This document shows positions 8,435-17,242 of a stretch of 64,000 nucleotides of DNA, piece after piece (positions within the stretch are counted from its first letter, which is position 1; every line of letters starts with the position of its first letter). The position numbers were made by a program, and so were the translations under genes. The notes beneath the pieces were generated by a model. It worked only from the letters and a program-made list of their open reading frames with translations, was not told the origin of the DNA and did not search any database. The DNA is taken from positions 1,736,001 to 1,800,000 of the forward strand of contig NZ_VCMZ01000001.1 in NCBI RefSeq assembly GCF_006352475.1, in the 5' to 3' direction. The stretch is from Acinetobacter pullicarnis (GTDB lineage Bacteria > Pseudomonadota > Gammaproteobacteria > Pseudomonadales > Moraxellaceae).

Positions 8435-9595
8435 TTAAGAGGATTGCGTGGCTTCACGAATCATGTTGCGCGCAATAATCACTTGCTGAATTTGGGTGGT
8501 ACCTTCGTATAAACGGAATAAGCGCACATCACGGTAAAAGCGCTCGATTGCATATTCGCTGATATAACCTGCGCCCCCATGAATTTGTACACCACGATCG
8601 GCAACACGACCACACATCTCAGTGGCAAACATTTTCGCACAAGAGGCTTCAGTACTGACATTTTTACCACTGTCACGTAAACGCGCTGCGTCGAGTACCA
8701 TGCATTTGGCCGCGTAAATTTCCGCTTTGGAATCGGCCAACATGCCTTGAATCAGTTGGAAGTTTGCAATTGCTTGTCCAAATTGCTTGCGTTCAACTGC
8801 ATATTTTAATGAATCATCAAGCATCCGTGTTGCAGCACCGACACTGACAGCAGCAATATGAATACGGCCTTTATCCAATACTTTCATTGCCGTTTTAAAA
8901 CCAACACCTTCTACGCCACCGATCAAAGCATCGGCAGGAATGCGACAATTTTCAAAGATCACATCACAGGTATGCGCACCTTTTTGCCCCATTTTTTTAT
9001 CCCGTTGACCAAGCGAAATGCCCGGTGTTTTACTGTCGACAATAAATGCAGAAATCGCGGCAGCGCCTTTTAATTGCGGGTCAGTGCGTGCCATGACGGT
9101 AAAAACACCTGCATGTGGGGCATTGGTGATAAAGCGTTTGGTGCCATTCAGAATATATTGGTTGCCATCTTTAATCGCTGTGGTTTTCAGCGAGGCAGCA
9201 TCCGAGCCTGAGTCTGGCTCAGTTAAGCAAAATGAGCCAATGATCTCACCTCTTGCTAAACGTGGAAGATAGCACTGTTTTTGTTGTTCGGTGCCATCAA
9301 TAACCAGTCCAGAAGAGCCAATTCCATTGTTGGTACCAATTAACGATCGGAAAGCGGGAGAGGTGCGGCCAAGCTCAAAGGCAATGTAAACCTCTTCTTC
9401 CATGGTCAATCCAAGACCTGCATATTCCTCAGGAATGGTGAAGCCAAATAAACCGAGGTCTTTCATTTGCTGAATAATGTCTGCTGGAATCTCATCGGTC
9501 TCTGCAAGCAATGCTTCATTGGGAATTAATACACCCTCAACAAATTGTCGAATCATATCAACCAATTGATCTAAGGTTTCCTGATCACGAATCAT
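8435..9595 (-). CDS. Acyl-CoA dehydrogenase
   Basis: FAD-dependent acyl-CoA dehydrogenase (386 residues) that would oxidise an acyl-CoA to the trans-2-enoyl-CoA. Visible signatures are CLTEPDSGSDAASL (FAD-binding loop), KRFITNAP, the GRIHIAA.SVG helix, RKQFGQAIANFQLIQGMLAD, QIHGGAGYISEYAIERFYRDVR, and FRLYEGTTQIQQVIIAR with the catalytic Glu in YEGT. It is transcribed away from the enoyl-CoA hydratase, 3-hydroxyacyl-CoA dehydrogenase and thiolase genes, and supplies the first step of the same spiral. The substrate class is not readable from sequence. The set resembles the dca (dicarboxylic acid) and paa gene sets of Acinetobacter, which is why short-chain or dicarboxylyl-CoA substrates are possible. 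Confidence 0.92.
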   Translation of the reverse strand: MIRDQETLDQLVDMIRQFVEGVLIPNEALLAETDEIPADIIQQMKDLGLFGFTIPEEYAGLGLTMEEEVYIAFELGRTSPAFRSLIGTNNGIGSSGLVIDGTEQQKQCYLPRLARGEIIGSFCLTEPDSGSDAASLKTTAIKDGNQYILNGTKRFITNAPHAGVFTVMARTDPQLKGAAAISAFIVDSKTPGISLGQRDKKMGQKGAHTCDVIFENCRIPADALIGGVEGVGFKTAMKVLDKGRIHIAAVSVGAATRMLDDSLKYAVERKQFGQAIANFQLIQGMLADSKAEIYAAKCMVLDAARLRDSGKNVSTEASCAKMFATEMCGRVADRGVQIHGGAGYISEYAIERFYRDVRLFRLYEGTTQIQQVIIARNMIREATQSS

Positions 9596-9903
9596 CTCCT
9601 AACTCCCTTTATATGTTCACAATGAGTAATTAACCAGATTTGATCAATTCGACTCAATGTTTCACTGAGTTTAAACGTATATGGATATTAATAAAAAAAG
9701 CATGCATAAGCAATATTTGTGAAAATTAATTTTGCATAGCGGTATTTATCGGGCGATTATAATTATTAATTGATTAGATAAACTAATTAATAGTGTGTTT
9801 TGTTTATCAATTCATTTGCTTTAGACGCTGATAAGTCTTATTTTAATAAAGAAGAAAAGGTATATATTATTGGTTTTATATCGCTGTGCGAAATGAGAGG
9901 ATT
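9596..9903. promoter_or_regulatory. Divergent promoter region between acyl-CoA dehydrogenase and enoyl-CoA hydratase
   Basis: This 308-bp AT-rich gene-free stretch separates two divergent beta-oxidation units. The most conspicuous element is an imperfect inverted repeat, TTGATTAG (9770-9777) facing CTAATTAA (9783-9790), with one mismatch and a 5-nt spacer. It is a candidate operator. I see no RNA gene or small ORF. Confidence 0.4.
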
Positions 9904-10671
9904 ATGGAAAGCACTCAAATATTAAAAGTTGAAATTCAGGATAATGGTGTAGCACGAATAGAATTACATCGCCCAGAAGCCCGAAATGCATTAAATTTAG
10001 AATTACGTCAGGCACTTTCTGAAACTTTTCAAAAACTTAATAAAAATATAGCGGTACGTGCAATTGTCTTGACTGGGGGTGAAAAAGTCTTTGCTGCTGG
10101 AGCAGATATTCAGGATTTCACCACGGCGAGCACTGTAGAAATGTACTTGCGCCATACTGAGCAATATTGGCAAAGTTTAACCGATTGCAGCAAACCGATT
10201 ATTGCTGCGGTAAATGGCTATGCCTTAGGCGGTGGCTGTGAATTGGCGATGCATGCCGACATTATTGTGGCAGGTCAGTCAGCCAAGTTTGGTCAGCCTG
10301 AAGTGAAATTGGGTTTGATGCCCGGTGCTGGTGGCACACAGCGCCTATTACGCGCGATAGGTAAGTTTCAAACCATGCTATTGGTGTTGTCTGGAAAGTT
10401 AATCAGTGCTGAAGAAGCCAAAGGGATGGGCTTAGTCTCTGAAGTGGTGGAAGATGAAAATACCATGGCGCTGGCAGCAACCATTGCCAGTTTCTCTCCG
10501 ATCGCAGTACAACAAATTAAAGAAGTGACTCATTTAGGTCAGGATATGTCATTACAGAGTGCCTTGAGCTTAGAACGTAAAGCCTTCCAAATTCTGTTTG
10601 ATACCAAAGATCAGAAAGAAGGGGCGAATGCTTTCTTTGACAAACGTCCAGCACAATATCGTGGAGAATAA
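9904..10671 (+). CDS. Enoyl-CoA hydratase/isomerase
   Basis: Crotonase-fold protein of 255 residues that would hydrate a 2-enoyl-CoA to the 3-hydroxyacyl-CoA. It shows RPEARNALNLEL, the oxyanion-hole segments KVFAAGADIQDF and NGYALGGGCELAMHADI, and the catalytic-Glu region FGQPEVKLGLMPGAGGTQRL. The ATG at 9904 is chosen because a GAGAGG ribosome-binding site lies just upstream; a GTG at 9886 would add six residues without one. It is the first gene of a three-gene operon and resembles PaaF/DcaE-type hydratases. The following gene starts 1 base after its stop. Confidence 0.9.
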   Translation: MESTQILKVEIQDNGVARIELHRPEARNALNLELRQALSETFQKLNKNIAVRAIVLTGGEKVFAAGADIQDFTTASTVEMYLRHTEQYWQSLTDCSKPIIAAVNGYALGGGCELAMHADIIVAGQSAKFGQPEVKLGLMPGAGGTQRLLRAIGKFQTMLLVLSGKLISAEEAKGMGLVSEVVEDENTMALAATIASFSPIAVQQIKEVTHLGQDMSLQSALSLERKAFQILFDTKDQKEGANAFFDKRPAQYRGE

Positions 10672-10672
10672 C

Positions 10673-12190
10673 ATGACCATTCAAACAATGGCGCTCATTG
10701 GCACAGGTGTTATGGGCATGGGGATTGCGCAAATTGCAGCGCAAGCCGGTGTGGAAGTTCGTCTATTTGACGTTAAAGACGGTGCAGCAGCACAAGGCTT
10801 AAAGCAGCTCAAAGCGACATTGGAAAAATTACATGCCAAAGGCAAGTTTACTGAGCAGCAGTTGGCCGATACCTTAGACCGTTTTGTGATTGTTGAACGC
10901 ATTGAAGATGTTGCTGGGGTCGATTTAGTGGTTGAGGCCATTATTGAAAACTTGGCAATCAAACAAAGTTTATTTACCCAACTTGAAAGTATTGTTGCCC
11001 CAACCACAATTTTGGCCTCGAATACTTCATCGCTATCAGTCACCGCGATTGCGTCAGTGCTCGAATATCGAGAACGTGTGGTTGGTTTTCACTTCTTTAA
11101 CCCTGTTCCATTAATGAAAATTGTGGAAGTGATTGCAGGCTTAGTGACAGCAGAATCTGTTGTCATTGATATGCTTGAATTGGCAAATCGCATGGGCCAC
11201 TTTGGAGTGCGGACCAAAGATACGCCTGGGTTCATTGTCAATCATGCCGGTCGCGCTTATGGTACCGAAGCCCTAAAAGCCCTTGCTGAAGGCGTGGCCT
11301 CCGTCTCGGAAATCGACCGAATCTTGCGCGATGGTGCAGGCTTTCGCATGGGGCCGTTTGAGTTATTCGACTTGACGGCATTGGATGTTTCGCATCCGGT
11401 AATGGAATCGATTTTTAATCAATATTATCAAGAAGACCGTTATCGCCCAAGCGCGTTAACCCGTCAAATGCTAGCCGGCAACAAAGTCGGGCGTAAAGTA
11501 GGGGAAGGTTTTTATACGTATGAAAATGCAGTTAAAACCAATGAAGTTGCGCCACAGCCTGTACCTCATGTGACTGCTTTCAATTCGGTTTGGATTAAGG
11601 CCGATCGACCTCAAGATGCCGAAGTTCTAGCAAACTATATTGTAGAACAAGGGCTACGACGAGACAGCGCAGCAGTGCCGGCAGCGGACAGTCTGATTTT
11701 ACTGGCGACCTATGGGGAAGATACCACCACCGCAGCGTTACGTTTCAGTGTAGATGCAGCACGAGCAGTCAGTATGGATATGCTGACTGATTTTAACAAA
11801 CACCGCACGTTGATGCCCTCGATCCTGACTTCACAGCACTATATTGATCAAGCACATGCACTGTTTGCTAAACAGGATCATGGGGTTTCTGTGATTGCAG
11901 AGAGCATTGGTTTTATTGCACAGCGTGTTGTGGCGATGGTGGTCAATCTGGCCTGTGATATTGCACAGCAGCAAATTGCGACCGTTGCCGATATTGATCA
12001 AGCGGTGAAACTCGGACTGGGCTATCCACATGGACCCATTTCTTGGGGGGATGTGCTGGGTGCAGATCGGATTTTATTGATTTTAGAAAATATCTATAAA
12101 AACACAGGGGATCAACGTTATCGCCCAAGTCCTTGGTTACAACGCCGTGCACGCTTAAAGCGCTCTTTATTTCATATCGCTTCAATTTAA
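10673..12190 (+). CDS. 3-hydroxyacyl-CoA dehydrogenase (PaaH/DcaH-like)
   Basis: NAD-dependent enzyme of 505 residues oxidising 3-hydroxyacyl-CoA to 3-ketoacyl-CoA. The N-terminal Rossmann motif is ALIGTGVMGMGIAQIAAQAG. The catalytic region includes SNTSSLSVTAIAS and HFFNPVPLMKIVEVI (His-Glu pair). A C-terminal dimerisation domain follows, containing KDTPGFIVNHAGRAYGTEAL. A second, degenerate copy of the C-terminal domain (LGYPHGPISWGDVLG) makes it longer than the roughly 300-residue FadB-type short forms, as in PaaH. The ATG at 10673 is preceded by GGAG 7 bases upstream; an earlier in-frame start would overlap the hydratase gene heavily. Substrate specificity is not determined. Confidence 0.9.
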   Translation: MTIQTMALIGTGVMGMGIAQIAAQAGVEVRLFDVKDGAAAQGLKQLKATLEKLHAKGKFTEQQLADTLDRFVIVERIEDVAGVDLVVEAIIENLAIKQSLFTQLESIVAPTTILASNTSSLSVTAIASVLEYRERVVGFHFFNPVPLMKIVEVIAGLVTAESVVIDMLELANRMGHFGVRTKDTPGFIVNHAGRAYGTEALKALAEGVASVSEIDRILRDGAGFRMGPFELFDLTALDVSHPVMESIFNQYYQEDRYRPSALTRQMLAGNKVGRKVGEGFYTYENAVKTNEVAPQPVPHVTAFNSVWIKADRPQDAEVLANYIVEQGLRRDSAAVPAADSLILLATYGEDTTTAALRFSVDAARAVSMDMLTDFNKHRTLMPSILTSQHYIDQAHALFAKQDHGVSVIAESIGFIAQRVVAMVVNLACDIAQQQIATVADIDQAVKLGLGYPHGPISWGDVLGADRILLILENIYKNTGDQRYRPSPWLQRRARLKRSLFHIASI

Positions 12191-12201
12191 AGGATTAAAT
12201 T

Positions 12202-13404
12202 ATGTTAAATGCCTATATTTATGATGGCTTACGTACTCCATTTGGTCGTCATGCTGGTAGCCTTGCGAGTGTTCGCCCAGATGATCTTGCTGCACATGTG
12301 ATTAAAGCTTTAATTACAAAGCATAATCTTCCCAATGATATTTTTGCAGATGTGATTTTGGGCAATACCAATCAAGCCGGTGAAGACAGCCGCAATATTG
12401 CACGTCACGCTACATTGTTGGCGGGTTTAGCTGTGAAAACCCCAGCACAGACCATTAATCGTCTTTGTGCTTCTGGTTTGGCCGCGGTGGTGGATGCAGC
12501 CCGTGCAGTGAGTTGTAATGAAGGCGATATTTTTATTGCAGGTGGGGTTGAGTCAATGTCACGTGCTCCATTGGTAATGGCAAAAGCAGAAACAGCCTAC
12601 AGTCGTGATATAAAAGTTTTTGATTCAACCATTGGTGCGCGCTTTCCAAATCCTTTGATCGAAAAGCAATTTGGTGCTGACAGCATGCCAGAAACTGGTG
12701 ATAACGTTGCGGTGGTGTATGGGATTAGTCGAGAACAAGCCGATACTTTTGCCGCGAGTTCGCAAGCCAAATATGAAGCAGCCAAACAAGCTGGCTTTTT
12801 TGATGATGAAATGGTTGCAGTTGAAGTACCACAAGGTCGTAAATTACCGCCGAAAGTCGTTGCTTTCGATGAGCATCCACGTCCATCTTCAACTTTTGAA
12901 GCCTTACAAAAATTGCGGCCATTGTTTGAAAATGGTGTGGTAACAGCAGGCAATGCTTCCGGGATTAATGATGGTGCCGTCGCTTTGATCGTTGCTTCGG
13001 CAGAGGCTGAGCAGACCTTGGGAATCAAACCCTTAGCTAAAGTTTTATCTTCAGGTGTTGCAGGAATTGAACCACGAATCATGGGTGCGGGTCCGATAGA
13101 CGCGATTAAACTGGCTTTGAAACGAGCCAATCTTAGCTTGGATGATATGGACATCATTGAAATCAATGAAGCGTTTGCATCTCAAGTCTTGTCTTGCCTC
13201 AAAGGCTTGGATGTAGCTTTTGATGATCCACGGGTGAATCCAAATGGTGGTGCGATTGCATTAGGACATCCACTCGGTGCTTCGGGTGCGCGTTTGGCTT
13301 TAACCGTAGCACGCGAATTAAAACGCCGTGGCAAAAAATATGCGGTGATCAGCTTATGTATTGGTGTGGGGCAAGGTCTCGCTGTCGTGATTGAAAGCGT
13401 TTAA
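12202..13404 (+). CDS. Acetyl-CoA C-acyltransferase (thiolase; PcaF/PaaJ/DcaF-like)
   Basis: Thiolase of 400 residues that cleaves 3-ketoacyl-CoA (or 3-oxoadipyl-CoA) with CoA. It shows the active-site Cys segment TINRLCASGLAAVVDAA (Cys about 90), GGVESMSRAP, the NEAFASQVL motif, NPNGGAIALGHPLGASGAR with the catalytic His, and a C-terminal SLCIGVGQGLAVVIE with the second Cys. It is most like the PcaF/PaaJ beta-ketoadipyl-CoA thiolase group in motif wording, so the spiral may end with succinyl-CoA plus acetyl-CoA; this is inference. It is the last gene of the operon and is followed by a strong terminator at 13494. Confidence 0.9.
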   Translation: MLNAYIYDGLRTPFGRHAGSLASVRPDDLAAHVIKALITKHNLPNDIFADVILGNTNQAGEDSRNIARHATLLAGLAVKTPAQTINRLCASGLAAVVDAARAVSCNEGDIFIAGGVESMSRAPLVMAKAETAYSRDIKVFDSTIGARFPNPLIEKQFGADSMPETGDNVAVVYGISREQADTFAASSQAKYEAAKQAGFFDDEMVAVEVPQGRKLPPKVVAFDEHPRPSSTFEALQKLRPLFENGVVTAGNASGINDGAVALIVASAEAEQTLGIKPLAKVLSSGVAGIEPRIMGAGPIDAIKLALKRANLSLDDMDIIEINEAFASQVLSCLKGLDVAFDDPRVNPNGGAIALGHPLGASGARLALTVARELKRRGKKYAVISLCIGVGQGLAVVIESV

Positions 13405-13493
13405 AGAGAGAAGCGAAGGGCGCATTTAACGATTTTAGAGGATCGTGCGTGCTTCAATCGAAGCCTATAGACTTGAAGAATTGATTGTAAATG

Positions 13494-13517
13494 AGCAACG
13501 CAGTGGCGTTGCTTTTT
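13494..13517 (+). terminator. Rho-independent terminator after the thiolase gene
   Basis: Perfect 8-bp stem AGCAACGC / GCGTTGCT with an AGTG loop, directly followed by TTTT. It closes the beta-oxidation operon about 90 bp after the stop codon and insulates it from the CRISPR array. Confidence 0.85.
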
Positions 13518-13600
13518 AATGTTTTTAAGCACATGCCCTAGTTGTAGATAAATCTGTGCTAGGCCATGAGGAGACGGTAAATATTAATATTGTGGTTAAT

Positions 13601-15567
13601 GATCTAAACCATCAGTGCGATGGCAAACTGCAAATGATCATACTGGTGTTGTTGATCTGACTTCTAAACCATCAGTGCGATGGCAAACCAAGCAAAGCTT
13701 GGTATGCAGGCTCATTGCTCCTTCTAAACCATCAGTGCGATGGCAAACTATTAAGTGGTGATTATATTGATATACGAGTTCTTCTAAACCATCAGTGCGA
13801 TGGCAAACATATCACGACCTTCTCACCTTTTTTGTATGATCTTCTAAACCATCAGTGCGATGGCAAACAGAATAACAATTCCAAGTAAAACAAATAGACA
13901 CTTCTAAACCATCAGTGCGATGGCAAACATGATGGTACAGACAAGGGCGGTACTGGTTTACTTCTAAACCATCAGTGCGATGGCAAACAGAAAGAGAATA
14001 TGGAACTAACATTAAATAAACTTCTAAACCATCAGTGCGATGGCAAACGTGTTTACGCTCAACTCAACCCACCACTTGCTCTTCTAAACCATCAGTGCGA
14101 TGGCAAACAATATACAGTTATTAAGAACCCAATAATTACACTTCTAAACCATCAGTGCGATGGCAAACACTTAAACGTATTGCCATCGATTATTGTCATT
14201 CTTCTAAACCATCAGTGCGATGGCAAACTTTAAAAGCTCCGCCATGCGGTCAGCAGTAACCTTCTAAACCATCAGTGCGATGGCAAACCATCAGTGCGAT
14301 GGCAAACCATCTGAAGTCGTCTTTAGGGCAATTCAAACACTTCTAAACCATCAGTGCGATGGCAAACATGCAAGCATTCGATTGTTCAGTAAATCTTCTC
14401 TTCTAAACCATCAGTGCGATGGCAAACTCCCCATCAATTACATTATGTTCGATCCAACCCTTCTAAACCATCAGTGCGATGGCAAACTTCAATTACTTTT
14501 GCAACTGGTGCATTTGAGTCTTCTAAACCATCAGTGCGATGGCAAACTTTAAGTTCAGTAATACCAATAGTATTTTTTGCTTCTAAACCATCAGTGCGAT
14601 GGCAAACATATCTTTAAATGTTGGGCGTAAGATTTTAATCTTCTAAACCATCAGTGCGATGGCAAACGGGTGCAGTTTGTTAACAAGCTTGCAGAGCAAC
14701 TTCTAAACCATCAGTGCGATGGCAAACAATTGATAATAACACCAATAATCAGGATCAGTCTTCTAAACCATCAGTGCGATGGCAAACCTTCTGCGAAGTG
14801 CACGGGAAACTCTGTAGGACTTCTAAACCATCAGTGCGATGGCAAACCCCTACAGTCAGGATTGGCACAGACTTTGACACTTCTAAACCATCAGTGCGAT
14901 GGCAAACCTTGTTTACAGTCTCGGTAAACGTGCTCCAGTCTTCTAAACCATCAGTGCGATGGCAAACAGCTACAAAACGCTAAAAGATTTTTTCAGAAGC
15001 TTCTAAACCATCAGTGCGATGGCAAACATAATCGGGTCCAAGATAGCATCAAGCTTCACCTTCTAAACCATCAGTGCGATGGCAAACGCAATCAGCAAGG
15101 TTTGTTTATGTCAGCCTATCTTCTAAACCATCAGTGCGATGGCAAACATGATATGTTTCGTACATGGAATGAATTTAGTCTTCTAAACCATCAGTGCGAT
15201 GGCAAACTTGTTGGTGAAATCTCACATACTATGGAAGAACTTCTAAACCATCAGTGCGATGGCAAACATAGTGTGTCCGTGATTGTGTTTTCAAGTGTTC
15301 TTCTAAACCATCAGTGCGATGGCAAACCTATTAAGTCATATTTAAAATCTATTGATGTTCTTCTAAACCATCAGTGCGATGGCAAACCGACAGCATTACA
15401 TGAATTAGGACATGCTACACTTCTAAACCATCAGTGCGATGGCAAACCCATGGCAGGTCATGATGCCAAAGATTCGACTCTTCTAAACCATCAGTGCGAT
15501 GGCAAACACAATAAGACGGGGGCGAGGCGGATTCGGAAACTTCTAAACCATCAGTGCGATGGCAAAC
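13601..15567 (-). CRISPR. Type I-F CRISPR array, 33 repeats of 28 bp, 32 spacers of 32 bp
   Basis: Repeats recur every 60 bp: 12 at 13601-14261 (start positions) and 21 at 14340-15540. In crRNA orientation (minus strand) the repeat begins GTTTGCCATCGCAC and ends GATGGTTTAGAAG. It can fold a 5-bp CCATC/GATGG stem with a 5-nt GCACT loop, and leaves an 8-nt 5' handle UUUAGAAG like other Cas6f repeats. Thirty-two of 33 repeats look identical. The 13601 copy has a changed outer end, which marks it as leader-distal. The leader and cas1 lie at the right end, so the newest spacer should be 15508-15539. After the repeat at 14261-14288 a 19-nt partial repeat is inserted at 14289-14307. The uniform repeats and many spacers suggest the array is or recently was active. 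Confidence 0.98.
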
Positions 15568-15663
15568 TAGAGTGATTTATAAAAAAAACTCTAGATAATA
15601 GTAACATAGGTTGTTAAAGAGTGAAATTAGATCAAAAAAATCTAAAATTTTAAGTGATTGATA
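15568..15663 (-). promoter_or_regulatory. CRISPR leader
   Basis: The 96-bp AT-rich stretch between the cas1 stop codon and the first (newest) repeat is the expected leader, transcribed leftward. It carries a 7-bp inverted repeat (CTAGAGT 15567-15573 / ACTCTAG 15588-15594) touching the leader-repeat junction, and a weaker TTAGAT/ATCTAA pair at 15627-15645. The short distance means the array could also be read through from the cas operon. I could not confirm an IHF site. Confidence 0.7.
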
Positions 15664-16617
15664 TTACTTAATTTTATTACATAGCTCAGAAATGAAGCTA
15701 AACATGTAATCTAAAACATCCTGATCTTGGCAAATTTCAATGAGTTGCATTCGAAATTCTTTTTGATTGTGATGAAGCTTGGCTGAAATAAAAGCTTGCG
15801 GCATCACAAATGCATCTTTAACTAGATCTGCAAGATCGAAGACCAAACCTCCGCGCCGTGTCTTACCATGTAAAATTGGTAAAGCAAAACTAATTCCCAT
15901 TCCATTGAGGCTCACTGCTGCATAGCCATAGGCAATATAATTACCGTGGTCTAAATAGCTGTTCGCTGTATCTGCTAAAGAGTCATGTGATAATTTCCCT
16001 TCATTACGTTTAAATTCGAAATTAAAGCCTTGAGCAAGTTGTTTATAAAGCGCTTTAGCCCAACGACCTTCAGCAGCGAGCAATTCTGTTTGATTAATAG
16101 CAAGTTCTATTGCTTGCTGGAAACGTTGTAACTCGACAGCGTTAATCGTAATTCCATGCTGAATTAAAATCGGGTTTTTAAGCCAGAAACGCTGTACTAA
16201 AGCGATTCGCTCACTGAGTAAAATCTTTGCCATCAAGAGGCGTGCATCCTCATCAAGCCAGGCTCTCATCCATGTTTGCATGTATTCCGTTGGACGATAT
16301 TCACTTTGTGGTGCTAAAAAAGTTAAGTCGAGAGCAGAAAATAATGGCGATCCACCTGACCCACAAAAGCCAACCATCACATTAGATTCGGCTAAACGAC
16401 GCGCTGCAGCATCGGTTAGGGAGCTACCTTTACCTAAAAGCAAAAAGGCGGTGTTCTTTTCGGGAAGATTATAAAAATGTTCGACAGGCTGAAGATTCTC
16501 CGTCAAATAGACAATTCGATCATCTTTTAAAATGACGCGGACCCGTTCAAGATAAAACACGCAAGCACGTTTAGAGAGCATTAATGCGCGACTGCGTTGT
16601 TGACGGAGATCTGACAC
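15664..16617 (-). CDS. cas1: Cas1 integrase, type I-F
   Basis: Spacer-integration endonuclease (317 residues), which would work with the Cas2 domain of Cas2-3. The metal-binding residues typical of Cas1 are visible: Glu183 in LLAAEGRWAK, His250 in PILHGKTRRGG and Asp261/Asp264 in FDLADLVKDAF. LTDAAARRLAESNVMVGFCGSGG is typical of the N-terminal domain of I-F Cas1. The start is a GTG at 16615-16617, immediately after the cas6f stop codon, so the gene is probably translationally coupled. Position is odd: standard I-F loci begin with cas1 followed by cas2-3, while here cas1 is the last gene and borders the leader. Confidence 0.96.
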   Translation of the reverse strand: MSDLRQQRSRALMLSKRACVFYLERVRVILKDDRIVYLTENLQPVEHFYNLPEKNTAFLLLGKGSSLTDAAARRLAESNVMVGFCGSGGSPLFSALDLTFLAPQSEYRPTEYMQTWMRAWLDEDARLLMAKILLSERIALVQRFWLKNPILIQHGITINAVELQRFQQAIELAINQTELLAAEGRWAKALYKQLAQGFNFEFKRNEGKLSHDSLADTANSYLDHGNYIAYGYAAVSLNGMGISFALPILHGKTRRGGLVFDLADLVKDAFVMPQAFISAKLHHNQKEFRMQLIEICQDQDVLDYMFSFISELCNKIK

Positions 16618-17241
16618 TTAAATCGCCTCAAATGTTGGAAGAGAAAAGGCCTGCGTTTTTCGCGCTAAACCATAGCCATCAGGTAAACCTTGCCCTGCAT
16701 CTATCGTGTCTTGAATATCGATGCTGACAGTGAACTGTTGCCCATTGCTTTGACTTTGTACTTTAAAGTAGGGCAGTGCCTTGGCTTGTTTCATACGTCG
16801 ACTATGCAAACTTTCTTGTCCGTTGTTTGAGGTTAAATTTAGTTCAGCTTTACGCGTTGGAATGCGAAAACGTCGATAGCTTTTCCATCCTGTAATTTTT
16901 GCAGTGGGTACAGGAATAGGGACGTGTAGCACTGTATAATCACGTATTTTCCAATTTCCCTTAATTAGATCAATGAATGCTTCAAGATCAGACTGTTGTG
17001 CTGAAAAAATACGTAAAATATCAAAATTAGCACGCGCAGCGCGACCATATTTGAGTTCAGCATCCTTCATTTTTTTTCTTAAGCGTGGTGATGTTTCCAA
17101 AGCCAATGCAAAACAGTTTGGCATTTGGCGAAAAACACCATGCAAAATACTATAAATTTGGTTGCGTAAAACTTCGATTGTTAAATCAGCATCATCTGAT
17201 GTTTCGAGAATACGAATATCCAAATAGTAGTTGGCATTCAT
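16618..17241 (-). CDS. cas6f: Cas6f (Csy4) crRNA-processing endoribonuclease
   Basis: Cuts the CRISPR transcript within each repeat and stays bound to the hairpin. The protein has 207 residues. It starts MNANYYLDIRIL, as Csy4 proteins do, and has a candidate catalytic His34 in IYSILHGVF, aligned with His29 of Pseudomonas Csy4. A basic segment (HSRRMKQAK) precedes ALPYFKVQSQSNGQQF, and GYGLARK lies near the end. These correspond to Csy4 blocks LPFVTLRSQSTGQHF and CYGLSKGG. I chose the ATG at 17241 because a GGAG site sits 6 bases upstream and it lies 1 base after the cas7f stop; an in-frame start ten codons upstream lies inside cas7f. Confidence 0.96.
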   Translation of the reverse strand: MNANYYLDIRILETSDDADLTIEVLRNQIYSILHGVFRQMPNCFALALETSPRLRKKMKDAELKYGRAARANFDILRIFSAQQSDLEAFIDLIKGNWKIRDYTVLHVPIPVPTAKITGWKSYRRFRIPTRKAELNLTSNNGQESLHSRRMKQAKALPYFKVQSQSNGQQFTVSIDIQDTIDAGQGLPDGYGLARKTQAFSLPTFEAI

Positions 17242-17242
17242 T

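Noticed and set aside
12597..13166. Long antisense frame (189 codons) inside the thiolase gene
   Set aside because: Shadow of a strongly conserved thiolase; no recognisable domain.
13812..15575. Several open frames of 60-157 codons with repeating LLNHQCDGK or SKPSVRWQT peptides
   Set aside because: They are translations of the CRISPR repeats (20 codons per 60-bp period) and not genes.
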